Origin: Physocladia obscura
Taxonomy: Eukaryota > Chytridiomycota > Chytridiomycetes > Chytridiales > Chytriomycetaceae
Assembly: GCA_027596945.1 (NCBI GenBank)
Contig: JADGJH010000158.1
Coordinates: 1-27,582, forward strand
Length of the DNA stretch: 27,582 bases
Reading direction: 5' to 3'
The stretch's first letter is position 1; every line of letters starts with the position of its first letter. The translations under genes and the position numbers were made by a program. Below are positions 1-10,861 of the stretch, piece by piece. The notes beneath the pieces are model-generated. The model worked only from the letters and a program-made list of their open reading frames with translations, was not told the origin of the DNA and did no database searches.

Positions 1-240
1 TTTTTAATATATTTTTAATGAATTTATAATGCTTTTATAATGCATTACAATGCATTGATAAAATTAATTATACATTGTAAATGAACTTTAAATGCATTTA
101 CAATTACTTTACAATGCACTTAATTTATTTGAAATATGCTAAATGTATTTAAAATGCATTTAGCACATTGCAATGGCATTGCAAACGGGGGTCGCAATGT
201 ATACATTAACTTTGTGATACATTATAATGCATTACAAGAA
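1..240. repeat. AT-rich palindromic repeat zone
   Basis: The sequence shows five copies of TGCATT (41, 51, 93, 155 and 228) inside very AT-rich DNA. One exact 16-mer direct repeat, TTATAATGCATTACAA, occurs at 35-50 and again at 222-237; it is itself an imperfect palindrome. I see no supported gene here. The zone could be the end of a decayed transposable element or simple AT-rich intergenic DNA, and it runs off the left edge of the window. Confidence 0.5.
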
Positions 241-241
241 A

Positions 242-764
242 TTATAATTCAGTATTATTCATTAACCTGGTTTCTTGATGAGATACTTCTCCTGCCATTA
301 TCTTATGTCCATCACGCTTGCACTCAGTTGTGAATTCAACTAACTGCCATGGGGGTGACAAATTATGTCCGAAGCTGTAGTTTTAGTGTTGTAAGTTGTT
401 TTTGTTATTACTGTCATAGCTATTTGAAAGGAGACAATTTGTGGTGAGAGCTCAACTTAGGCATTTTCTTCTGGAAATGGTGTGGTGTTCAGAGAAAGTA
501 GCAGGCAGCAATTCAGTAATGATTTCTGAATTGCCTGACCCCAAAACTAAACACTCCCCATCCAAAGTATCATAAGTAAATTAATTAAGCACTCTTGGCA
601 TTGTTCCATTATTGATTCTGAATAGCTAACAATTTTTTAGCGTGGATATATGAGTCTGCAGCAGCATATTTAGTTTTTTGAACGGAAGAGTAGAATCTTT
701 CATGATATTTGCTTCTCGACCAAGAATTTAAGTGATAGCAATAGCAATCTGTGCATGGCAGCAG
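242..764 (-). other. Coding-looking fragments, unrecognised
   Basis: Three stretches on the minus strand read like protein: 764-609 (after an acceptor-like AACAG, 51 residues with a Cys-rich start and the Ala-rich string KTKYAAADSYIHAKKLL), 580-452 (42 residues including DGECLVLGSGNSEI) and 374-242 (after an acceptor-like ACTACAG, 43 residues including SPPWQLVEFTTECKRDGHK). All three end in stop codons. I could not connect them with phase-consistent splice sites and I do not recognise the protein. They could be a decayed gene or transposon, or chance open frames; each is short enough to arise by chance in DNA of this composition. Confidence 0.2.
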
Positions 765-1124
765 CTGTTAATGTTATAGTTGCAGTTGCTTTCGCTGAGC
801 AATAAAATTAAATTTATTCAGGTCCAAACAGATAGTCAAGGCGCGTAATATCGACCAAATTTGCAGCGTTACGCTGCAATGATACAATACAATGTGCGAC
901 ATAGCGCATTGGACGAAAGCTTGTTGTTATATATATATTTTTGCCCATGTTTTTTTGATTTTGTTTTGTTTTTTTCTACTTGCGGCAGTATCTAATGTAA
1001 ACTCGGCTGACGCTGTCGAACGACGCAGGAAGAACTTTTTCGCGACGGCTAAAATCGCTCAAAAGATGGCATTTGAATTTTGTTTTCTGTCGAAGCAAAT
1101 CGAAAAAAAAAAAAATTTCGCAAA
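765..1124. other. Upstream region of the CHORD gene
   Basis: I see no supported gene here. The stretch presumably holds the promoter and 5' leader of the CHORD gene that starts at 1125. It ends in an A-rich run directly before the start codon. An open plus-strand frame from 892 runs through the first exon and intron of the CHORD gene in a different frame and is not credible as a gene. Confidence 0.4.
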
Positions 1125-2560
1125 ATGGCCAACAGCAACTCCCCAGTTCTTGTGTGTGGCAACAAAGGTCTGTCGTTCGTTAAATCTACTTGCACTGCTG
1201 AGTGTATACTGCTCGCCCAATGAACCAATTAGCTGTCACGGCAGACTGAACATTTCTTGAAAAATTAACAGGATGTGGAAAGAGCTTTTCGGAATCGGAG
1301 AACGCAGAAACCGCTTGCGAATATCATGCCGGCGTTCCAGTTGCGTCGTATTTCTTTTTTTTCCCTATTGTTTGCCTTGTTGCCGTTTCTGACACTACTT
1401 CTTGAATCAGGTCTTTCACGATGCCCTCAAAGGTTATGCTTGTTGTGATAAGCGCGTTACTGATTTTGATGATTTCCTCAAGATTCCGGGTACGATTCAA
1501 TTCTTATTGGAAGCCATACGCAAGCAATCGAATTTGATTCCTGTATATTTGTTTGTTTTTCAGGATGTACTCTTGGTCGTCATATTCCCGTTGAAAATGT
1601 CGCCTCTGGTGCAAAACCTGTTTCTGCCAAAACTTCTGCTCAGCCTGTCACAGTCATTGACGGAAAAGAAGTCTACGGTGCTGTTACTGCTGCTGCTGTC
1701 GCTCCGACACCCACTGCGACTCCCAAACCATCCACACCACCTGTTGTTCCCGCGATCAAAGAAGAAGAATTGTTTGATTCGCCTGACGCCATTATCCTTG
1801 ACGGAATAGTATGTAAACGCAAATCGTGTGGCCAAATGTATTCAGGTGCATTATCGCGTGAGGCTCAATGCGTTTTTCATTCTGGATCCCCAATTTTTCA
1901 CGAAGGAAGCAAAGTACTGATTAATTATTTTTTAATATATACAATTTAATTTACTTCTTTTTTTCTTTCAGGGGTGGTCATGTTGCTCGCGCAAAGTTCT
2001 TGAATTCGATGAGTTCTTGAAGATTCCCGGATGTAAGACAGGAAAACATAGATTCACTGATCCAGAAGTAAGAAGCAAAAACGCTTACCCCATTCAAATT
2101 ATACTCATTATTTTATAATTAGGTAGTTGTTCAGCAAACGGTTGAATGCCGCCGTGACTGGTACCAAACACCAACAACTGTGATTGTTTCGATTTTCGCC
2201 AAAAAAGTTGACAAAGTAGCTTCAAAGGTTGAATTTTTTCAAGACAAGGTATTAAAAAAAAACAAAAAAACAACAACGTACATATACACTTAATATATTA
2301 TTTTTCGGTAGATCAATATCAATGCAACATTTCTTGACGGCAAAAAATATATTGAAACAATTCCGCTGGCACTTCCCATTGATCCAAATACCTCAAAATT
2401 CACAATCCTTAGCACAAAAATTGAGCTTACAATCAAGAAAGCGAATGGATTGAGCTGGCCAACACTTGAACCAGCTCTTGGAGCTGTCAAGAGTTTCACC
2501 ACGTTTGGCGTCAGGAATGGTAGTGGACAAGATGCACCTTTATCACTGATCAAGGGTTAG
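1125..2560 (+). CDS. CHORDC1: CHORD and CS domain co-chaperone
   Basis: This is a homologue of CHORDC1/morgana and plant RAR1, zinc-binding Hsp90 co-chaperones. Exons: 1125-1167, 1272-1339, 1411-1489, 1564-1913, 1972-2067, 2123-2248 and 2312-2560, giving 336 residues, close to animal CHORDC1 (about 330). The first CHORD (residues about 11-75) shows the Cys/His series [31 protein letters not shown] and IPGCTLGRH. The second (about 145-215) shows [32 protein letters not shown] and [12 protein letters not shown] (p23-like) domain follows from about residue 220 and includes KPNG-like KKANGLSWP. Every splice join preserves the motifs, which supports the model. The CHORD-CS order matches the animal and fungal form; plant RAR1 lacks the CS domain. 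AATAAA occurs at 2620 downstream of the stop. The linker between the CHORDs is rich in Ala, Pro and Thr. Confidence 0.93.
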
Positions 2561-2772
2561 GAAAAGAAAGGCAATTGATGAAAACATGTTTGGGTTTGCG
2601 TGACGTATCATTCCCATCAAATAAAAATAAGCTTCCCTTCAAAAGGAAGAGCAATAACTTCTTTCCTGTTTAAAAAGTAAAGCTTTCCAAATAATGCAAA
2701 AAAAAAAAAAATTTTCCATTCCATTTTACCTGTATTTCTCTTTTAGTCTTTAAAAATATTTTGACAGATTAA

Positions 2773-2892
2773 ATAATTATTTCATTACAAGAAGCTATAG
2801 GTATTTCATTGCAAGAAGCTATAGGAAGGCTGCAAAAGTACGCGATCGGTGGAATTGAACAAACCACAGATGGAACCCTCATTCCGGAATAA
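2773..2892 (+). other. Small orphan reading frame
   Basis: A 39-codon frame without ATG ends at TAA 2890-2892. It contains two copies of the octapeptide ISLQEAIG and then RLQKYAIGGIEQTTDGTLIP. The 24-nt units differ at two positions, and both differences are synonymous in this frame (TTA/TTG, GGT/GGA). An in-frame TAA lies just upstream, and no acceptor gives an open join. It could be a pseudogene remnant, a missed terminal exon or coincidence; I do not recognise the peptide. Confidence 0.2.
2779..2826. repeat. 24-nt tandem duplication
   Basis: Two head-to-tail 24-nt units, 2779-2802 and 2803-2826, differ at two bases. The unit contains CAAGAAGCTATAGG. Only two copies are present. Confidence 0.85.
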
Positions 2893-3229
2893 TCCCATTT
2901 TCCACTACTTCTGAATGTTAAAGGAAAAATGTGCAGAGGATAAAGTTATTTCAGTTATTTCCCTTTACTTCAATCAGAGTCTTTAACACTTTATTTTCTG
3001 TCGCTCTTCTTTTACTTTTTGAATGTATTCTGCTAACAAAAGTTAACCTGCCAGTCGAATCGCTCACTTAGCAGGTGGGGCAAACAAGGCAGTGGAGACT
3101 GTTCCCTTAACACCGCACTGCCATTTTATACATGGGAAACAAAATGTTCAAGATGAGAGTGGACTTAACTTATTTATTTTTCAGTCTTTTTCTTTTTCAT
3201 TAAAATAGAAAAGAAAAAAAGAAAGAAAA

Positions 3230-6200
3230 TCACAGCTCATCATGCTGCTTGTCTTCCACTTCAACTTTGTCTGCAACAGCCTGAACCAAGTTATCCAACT
3301 CAACCCACTCCTTGATGATTCTTTTTGCCCTTTGAAGTTTTGGCTCTTTTGTTAGAGGATTATTGCACTAATTGAAGATATATCAGTCATAGAGATTGAA
3401 AAAAAAGAAAGAAAAGAAAATAGAAAAAGATTATCGCACCAAGTCGATAGTTTTGGCATGTTTCAGTTCAGAATCACTGCACCAGGTTTCACACCACAGC
3501 CATTCTTTTGGCAGGGAAAATATAGGAATTTCATGCATCATGTTATTTGGCAAATCTTGATCTAAATTCGCCAAGCTGTTTGGATCTGCACTCAGACCCT
3601 GATATTGCTGTCGCAGTCTGTCTCCAGCAAGAGCTTGCCGAAACAACTTCAAGTCAATCACATAGAGCGCCGAAATATGGTAAGGTTTCCCTTGTAGGTG
3701 GCTCTTCCAGTATCCTGTTTTCCAGAAACGAAAACCTTCCATTTCCGGACGTGAATCACCCATTGGCGTGTATCCATAAACGGCACCTTGCAGATCTAGA
3801 TCAACGAGCTCTTTCATATCGGTTCGAACGACTTGATCGGCATCGACGAAGATAACTTTATCAAGATTGAGTGGGAAAAGAACATCCAAGAATAATATTT
3901 TATAAGCCCAAATAGTTCGCTCTTTCCGCGTTGTTGCGCGTAGCCAGTGTGGCCAATTATCTATAGTTTACAATTCAGTTTGTGAGATGGGTGAAAATAT
4001 TGTACTTACAAGTGATAAATTCGTACTCAAAATTATACGCTTTGGCAAGGTGTGGTATAAAGTTCTGTGAAACACCAGTGAAAAATTACTCAAAATTTCG
4101 TTTCAATTCAATTTGCAAACCATAAATTTAGGTGACAGGAAATTTTCGATCAACCAAAACTTGACGGGACTTTTTGTGTTTCTCATGACAGAGAGCATCA
4201 TAATTCCCATGAATCGTTCATATAAGTGGCCAGAGGCGACGGAAAAAATGTTAATTGTGGTATTGCTTGGAACAGAAGTTGGAGCTTCAGGTTTCCAAAA
4301 TCTGCAAGCAAATATCAGTTTTTTATTTTATGATTAAAACAAGTTACCTGTCCTTAAATCCAGTCAATGCATCAAGAACACTACTCTTTTTTTCGAGATT
4401 TTCACTTGAAGTAACTTTTTTTTCAACAGTTTCAAGGACATCTTCGTTTTCCATTCCGACTCTCTTTGCAACAACCGGGAAAATCGTAACCCCTTCAAAT
4501 GTATCAACAATAACAGTTGCATATCCATTTTTCACAACTTCACTTTCATCGCTTTCGGCACCCTTGAGTCTTGTGTAGCTCTCAGAAACGCTTTCAAGCC
4601 TATATACTTCACGTGACCGTCCTTCACGGAGACGCATTTGCCAAATACCTGGATTTGCCTTGAGCTGGAGGTATCCCAAGTTCGTCATTGTTATGGTATC
4701 AACAGCATGTGGGATTTCTGGAGACGTTCCAAGAATGAATTGAACACCGCGTGGTGGCGTACTTGCATAAATTTCACGGGCATGGCCTTCAACGAGAATA
4801 TTTCGAAGTTGGAAATACGAATCGACACTGGCGGTTTTAGCATTATCCAACTTAAGATTGTCCAGATCGTAAATAGAATCAATTGCGCGGACAACCCAGG
4901 CGCGAGGAACTATTTGTTGATGAAAATTTTTACCGAAATCTCTGCCAAAAAGATTTGCAAACTAAACAAACCATCTAAACCTAAAGTCAGAAGTGGTTCC
5001 ATCGGAATATTCTTGAAATGGGCGAATGGCGCAATAACTTGTCTGGAATTTATTACGGCGATTTTTAAGACTTAAATATGAGCAGGAATGAATTCTGAGT
5101 AAGAACTAAAACAAATACCCTGTGTTATCAAAGTTCAAATCGTCTGACCAAACATATCGGTAAAAACGCTTAATTGGCAAGTCATCGAGGAGAGTAACAG
5201 GATTAAGAAGAATTTTAATTCCAACTCCGGGCACCTTTGATATTAACTGAATTTTCATGATTAATTTTGCAAATTGTTGGGAAAAGATTTGAGTGCTGCA
5301 CCTTGAGAAGAGCAGAAGTTTTTTGAGCCAATTCACTGAGAGGATCAATTGCAACTGAGAATCTTAATGAAGCTTCTTCAAAGTTTCCCACAGTTATACC
5401 GCTACATAATTTTTTTTTTTTTTTGATTTCACAAGAGCAATTACAAAAGGAAAATGAACTCACTAGAAATTGTCACCCCAGTCGAACGAAATTCTTCCTG
5501 AACTAGTTCCACCATGTTGTCCGATGGGTTTCGCAGCAGCTGCCAGTGAGCTGATTTTCATGCAAGCATCCGAAACCCACAGGTTTTTGTCCACCACTCC
5601 GTTCAAATCCATTCCACTCAATACGTCGTCAATTTTTTCAATACGGTCATGATATTCACTTGAAGCAAGCAGTTCAAAATCTTGGTCCGTAAATCTTTCA
5701 GGATGAGTAATAGGTCCAATAATCTGTCATTATTCAGAGAAAATTTGAATTTAAAGAAGGAACAAGAAAACAAAACAAAAACACAAACCCGCCCGTTAAC
5801 AACAATCACAGATTCTCCCCCAATGATTCCAACAATATCTTCAATAAATTTTTTTGCCAACTTCGCTGTCCGTTCATATTCTGCATTTTCGTCCAATTCA
5901 TCAACAATTTTTTGTGAAAACAAGGCATTGTCTCCAGCCGCAAAGTTAAAACTCTCACTTTCGACCATTTCCGCTATTTTTTCCGCCAGAATACTTGAAA
6001 TATTTCGGGCGCCATTCTGCTTCATCAAAATGTGTGCGGCTTTTGGCAGCAAGGTCTTTGTCTGCAAAGTTGAAATACGGTTGTGAGGTGGGTTATGGAT
6101 GAACGTAAGACGCGAGTTTGGCGCTGATATCGAGAACTCAAGTGCATTTTTAGCAAACTGAAGGCCGACAATGGATTCAAAATCGCCAATCACCATCATT

Positions 6201-9102
6201 GATATCACAGCATTTTCGCGTTCTAGAATGCCGTTTTATAATTTAGCGAAACTTGGGAAATAACTATTGACAGAGATATCTGATAGAGTCTCCTTGTAGT
6301 CAATTCCAATTCGGTAGGTTATCTGACAAAATATCTGGGTTAATTTCTACCTGAAACGTACGATAAAGACTGAAGAGCAGATTGATCAACATTTTGGCCC
6401 AGAAGGTTTATAAATTTGAGTGGGTGATCTTCGGAGATAGATATATATGCGTTTCGCCTGGAGTGAACATTTGGAAGAGCTGTAGTTATTTTTCCGGGAT
6501 ATTTTGAGCAATGTTGAAATACAAATATATGATGAAACTTACTCAAAAAGTAGTCATAAATAATATCAGCATCTGTGACTGTGCCTTCATATACTCTCAT
6601 TTGAAGAAATTGAAGCATTTTTGGATAAACTCCTAACATATTCTGCTGCCAATTCTAATATTGGAAAGAACAAAAAAAAAAGTAAATAATGAATAATACA
6701 ATTGAAAAATGAAAAATAAATATCAGACCTCATCAACATCGTAATATTTCCCATTGAAGAAAAAAACTCCCGTGCGCCCGTCAACGCCAATCCTATCCAA
6801 AAGTTTTTTATGTGTCACCAATACACTGGCATCGTCATTTGTCTCCGCGAATGACTTAAATTGGCCTGCCGCAACGGTTTCGAATGCAGTTTCAATTGTA
6901 GCTGATATAGCCGCATTGCCGTTAGTCTTAATTTCAGTGAGAAGAGCGATTATGAAGTTTTTGGCTTCCTTTCGCCCAATTTTTTCAACAATGTACAAGA
7001 AAGATCTGGCAGCCAAAAGACCTGTAAATACACAGATGTACATGATAAAAAATTTAAAAAAAAAGTCATTAATATTTGAACTGAACGAAAAACTACGTAT
7101 TATACAAACAAGACTCATCGTTGGATTCTCCAACAAGCGGGATTAGACCGAACCTCAACGGAACTGAGTTTTCAATGAAGTGGAATATATTGTTGAGAAT
7201 ATTAAGGTGTTCGACGTTTGTTAAGTCCAAGACAAACAAAGCATTGAACATGTTTTTGGCAACATATTTGAGCTGACCCGGATAGCTTGGTTGCAAAAGC
7301 TAGTCGGTTACAAAAATCGTCATTAAAATAATAAGCATAAACAAATAAAAAGACTAAAGAGCAAACATCTTTGACAGATCTTGGAAATCTTTCATATCGG
7401 GAGTCTTTTTCCAGGTCATTCCACCAAATAACAGAGTCATCGCGAACATCGAAAGCTTCGCCCCAGCCAAGGTCAGATGTCGAAGTAGATTCTGAGGAGG
7501 GCAATGACAAGAGTCGAACAGCTTCAGTGGTTTTCAAATTCAACGTTTGTAATTTTCGAATCAGATTTAATTCTCCTCTCATTGCCGTTAACAAGCTTAT
7601 CAGAGACAATATAAAATTAATATTTTCTATTAAAAATAAAAATAAAGTAAATACACCTGAAAACATTTAAATCTTTCAGATTTAATTCGATCCCATTTAA
7701 AACAAAAATACTGCCACCAGATGCAATAATCGATCTCTGATTCTTGCGAATTTCAACACGTTGTTCTGGAGTCACAGATCTTTTTGCAATCAAATGCGAA
7801 TATTTTGGAAAATCTTGCGAAATTTGAATCATCGCATCAATAGGAGATTCAGATGCCAGAATTACGTTCGCTGCTTTTACTCCAATTTCTGGAAAAATAA
7901 AAAATACGGACAAAAAAAAATTATACAAAGAATTTTGGAACTTGAAAAAATTAAAAAAACCTCTGATATCTTCAGTGGCAATCGATTGCATTTTCGCGTC
8001 AGACTCGTCAAAGATAAACGCAGACTGTTCAATAACAATTTGCTCGTTTTCCTCTGTATAATCCTGATCCTTCAAATTCGTTTCAGTGTTCCCTGTTGTA
8101 TCGGAGATGAAAGAATTTAGGACAAAAAATTTCGAAGTAATATTTTCTCACCCTGCGCCGTACTTCTATCGTCAATTACTTTGTATTCAGAGGTTTTTAT
8201 TGCCAGTTCGACGCCATATCCAGACAAGTAGTGTTGCTGTTTCTGGGAAGAACCCAAGCTAGGTGGTTTGTATCGAAAAACATACGAAATCAGATCCGCA
8301 TCGGCCAGTTTGATCAAAGCTTCATGGAACGCTAAGAATTTCGGAGAGGTTATGTCGCCGTATAAAATCGCATTCTGATTTGTCGAGGACTTTGTGTAAA
8401 TATTATCAAATGGCAGCAATAAATTGTTGCTGCTTGTACTGTGAAAATACTTTTTAAAAAAAAACTAAAAAAAAGGAACAAACATACCGCTGTTGAAAGG
8501 AGTCCGATTTAACAAATTCGACAACCGACTGCCAATCGCACAGCTGTTTATCTTCTGCAACAATCCAAACGTCGCAACTGGCGTCAAAATCCTCAACATG
8601 ATCAGTCATGGTGGGAACAATAACGTCGGTATAGTAGCTAAATTTTGCCTGAATTATCGGGGCAGCGGTATGGGCGGCAAGCGATAGTTTGAGCAACGCG
8701 GTAAGAGTTTGATCACCATCGTTGAACGCATGAAACTTCAAAACTTTTGAATACGATGATAGGGGTGATGAATATGAGGCGGCAGTTGGCACTCCTTCGA
8801 CAACGGGTTCTTTGGCCGACAGAAACGATATAAAGTCGAAAAGTGTTGCAGGATATTCCTTTTTGATAAACTCGCTGCGCGCGCATGTGTGTATATGGAT
8901 AGAGTTTTTTTGACGTGGCAAAAAGTTGTTTTAATTAAATAATTTTTACGGCGGGGCAGTCAGTGGGTATTTACCAGGCTTCCAAAAAGATTGGCGGAGC
9001 AGGCCAGCTTGTATTGAGCCAGGTATTTATGGGAACACCGCCAGGCTGTGCTTGAATCCGCAGGATTGCAAATGTAGCAAGGATAACTGTAGCTGTTTTC
9101 AT
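3230..9102 (-). CDS. UGGT: UDP-glucose:glycoprotein glucosyltransferase
   Basis: UGGT is the ER-lumen folding sensor that re-glucosylates misfolded N-glycoproteins for the calnexin cycle. Exons from the 5' end: 9102-8975, 8874-8488, 8438-8152, 8092-7961, 7888-7657, 7595-7367, 7299-7110, 7021-6729, 6654-6543, 6479-6358, 6322-6265, 6222-5789, 5723-5464, 5401-5302, 5234-5119, 5042-4972, 4909-4348, 4301-4121, 4064-4010, 3960-3440 and 3367-3230, or 1535 residues, the usual length. The start gives a signal peptide ([18 protein letters not shown]). The thioredoxin-like and beta-sandwich region aligns throughout, for example [12 protein letters not shown] and [12 protein letters not shown]. The C-terminal glycosyltransferase family 24 domain (from about residue 1230) has [14 protein letters not shown], the metal-binding DxD in FVDADQ, and LDQDLPNNM. 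The protein ends in HDEL, an ER retrieval signal. Least certain is the 35-nt intron 6323-6357. Confidence 0.95.
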
Positions 9103-9135
9103 CAATTTTTTTCTCCTCAAATTTCTACTGTACTT
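9103..9135. promoter_or_regulatory. 33-bp divergent intergenic space
   Basis: Only 33 bases, pyrimidine-rich on the plus strand, lie between the UGGT start codon (minus) and the first in-frame ATG of the arginine methyltransferase (plus). Any shared promoter and both leaders must fit here or reach into the neighbouring coding sequence. No TATA or other motif is recognisable. Confidence 0.5.
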
Positions 9136-10830
9136 ATGCCACCGCTCAACAGTCGAACGGGGAATGAAAATGTGGCCACCGACGAGTTCCCCGAAAAAGA
9201 TTTGCCCGATCCAACGTACTTCAGGTGCTTTTTTTCACGCTTTTTTTGTTTCTTTGGTGATAATCAATGGAAAAAAAAGTTATTATGCCCAGTTTCAACA
9301 TCAGCAGAACATGTTGCAGGATCTGATCCGAACATCTTCGTACGAAACCGCAATAACCGCAAACGGTCCGGCTTTATTCAAAGACAAGCTTGTTGTTGAC
9401 GTTGGTGCCGGGTCTGGTACAACCGCCATGACATTGATTTATCGAAAAAAATTAAAATAACAAATGCTCTACGTAGGAATCTTATCCTACTTTGCCGTCA
9501 AAGCTGGCGCAGCAAAAGTGTATGCGATCGAAGCAAGTGGTATGGCTCTGGTTTGTTCGGTTTCCAAAATAATGAAATATAAATAGCCCCTAAAAAAAAT
9601 AATAAAACGAAAACGAATAGAAAATCAAAAAAATGGTTGATGCGGCGTCCACGCGAAACACATTCCTGAAAGGCAAAATCGATGTGATTCATTCAAAAGT
9701 CGAAGATGTAACGAACATTCCGCAAGTCGATGCAATCATTAGCGAACCAATTGGAGTTCTTCTTTTGCACGAACGGATGGTTGAATCGTTTATTTATGCG
9801 CGTGACGCTTTTTTGAAGCCGTACGGGACTATGCTTCCTTCAACTGGAACGATTTTTCTTGCACCGGTAGAATATTTTTTGTTTGTATACTGTTTTAACG
9901 GATTTATGTGTTTTTTTCCTTATTTCTTAATAGTTTACTGATTCGAACTTGTGGGCGCAAACAATGGGAAAAGTGCGATTCTGGGAACAAACTGATTTTT
10001 ACGGCGTTGATTTCAGTCCATTGCGAAAAGATGCTGTCAATGAAGTGTTTGGTCATCCTGCAGTCGGGCTCTTTGACCATCGTATATTAATGGCGCCATC
10101 AATAAGTCATCACGGTTTGTTACAATTTTTATGCTGGCTGATATTTATACGTTCAAAAAAAAAAAAAAAGTCGACTTTCGAACTTGTACTATTGAAGGAT
10201 TGAAAGACATTTTGATTCCGATTTCATGGACTCCACAGTATACAGGTATTGTGCATGGAATCGCTGGATGGTTCGATATTGATTTGGGAGGATTCATTTT
10301 ATCTACGGCGCCAAACGCTAAACCCACACATTGGCAGCAGGTCCGATTTCTATTAAAAGGTATTCAAATAAAATAAATGCACTCAGCAGTAAATAAATTT
10401 AAAAAACAACAAAAAAAATTGTTTATATGCGTATTACATATGGTCGGGGATTCAAGAACCATTGGCAGTTAATGCATTCGAAACAATAACGGGATGGTTT
10501 CGCATGAAAATCAATCAACAGCGGTCTTATGACATCTCGGTTGAATTGACAGTCGGGTTCCAGCATGCATGTTCAGATCCGTATGCAAACCACGTGTCGT
10601 CCGACGACGAAGACGTGTTGCCGGATATCGAGCTGGATCTGAGAAACAGACGTGGGCGGTGGGCGTTACAGGAGCAAGTGTATTCGTATGTGAATGAAGT
10701 TTATGGGGCCGATTACAGTAAGCCGGAAATGATGTCGTTGTATCCGCCAATGAATGGAGGAAATGAGCTGGACTCTTTGGGGTTGTTGAATGCGGCTCCT
10801 GTTGTGTTTGGACAGGCAACTAATATATGA
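9136..10830 (+). CDS. CARM1: CARM1/PRMT4-like arginine methyltransferase
   Basis: This is a type I protein arginine methyltransferase, which makes asymmetric dimethylarginine using S-adenosylmethionine. Exons: 9136-9224, 9280-9416, 9477-9550, 9621-9866, 9934-10114, 10171-10359 and 10457-10830, giving 429 residues. Motifs in order: [17 protein letters not shown] (helix before the SAM site), motif [10 protein letters not shown], post-I AIEAS, the double-E loop [16 protein letters not shown] with both glutamates, and the THW loop PTHWQQV. Similarity is closest to CARM1/PRMT4 rather than PRMT1, judging from the QQQNM-like segment, [14 protein letters not shown] and a late LDLRN segment. The family acts on histone H3 and RNA-processing proteins in animals; the substrate here is unknown. 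The C-terminal tail is short and acidic ([10 protein letters not shown]), unlike the long animal transactivation tail. No in-frame ATG lies between 9136 and the upstream stop, so the start is fairly secure unless there is a hidden 5' exon. Confidence 0.9.
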
Positions 10831-10861
10831 TGTTTAATTTGGATTTTGGTAGTTGGGCACT

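Larger units (their letters stand above)
2561..3229. other. Convergent intergenic region
   Basis: This stretch separates the stop codons of the CHORD gene (+) and UGGT (-). It holds an AATAAA at 2620, an A run near 2698, the 24-nt tandem duplication at 2779-2826, and a short inverted repeat GGCAGTG / CACTGCC near 3090-3123. Apart from the small open frame described separately I see no gene. Confidence 0.5.

Noticed and set aside
2820..2900. Possible tRNA in the CHORD-UGGT intergenic region
   Set aside because: No cloverleaf with paired acceptor, anticodon and T arms can be drawn, and the T-loop consensus is absent.
3090..3123. Inverted repeat GGCAGTG / CACTGCC as a structured RNA or terminator
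   Set aside because: Seven paired bases around a 20-base loop in intergenic DNA are not enough evidence for an RNA element.
9052..9135. Upstream extension of the methyltransferase frame to 9052
   Set aside because: It has no ATG before 9136 and overlaps the UGGT signal-peptide exon on the other strand. The Cys-rich translation is the shadow of that exon.
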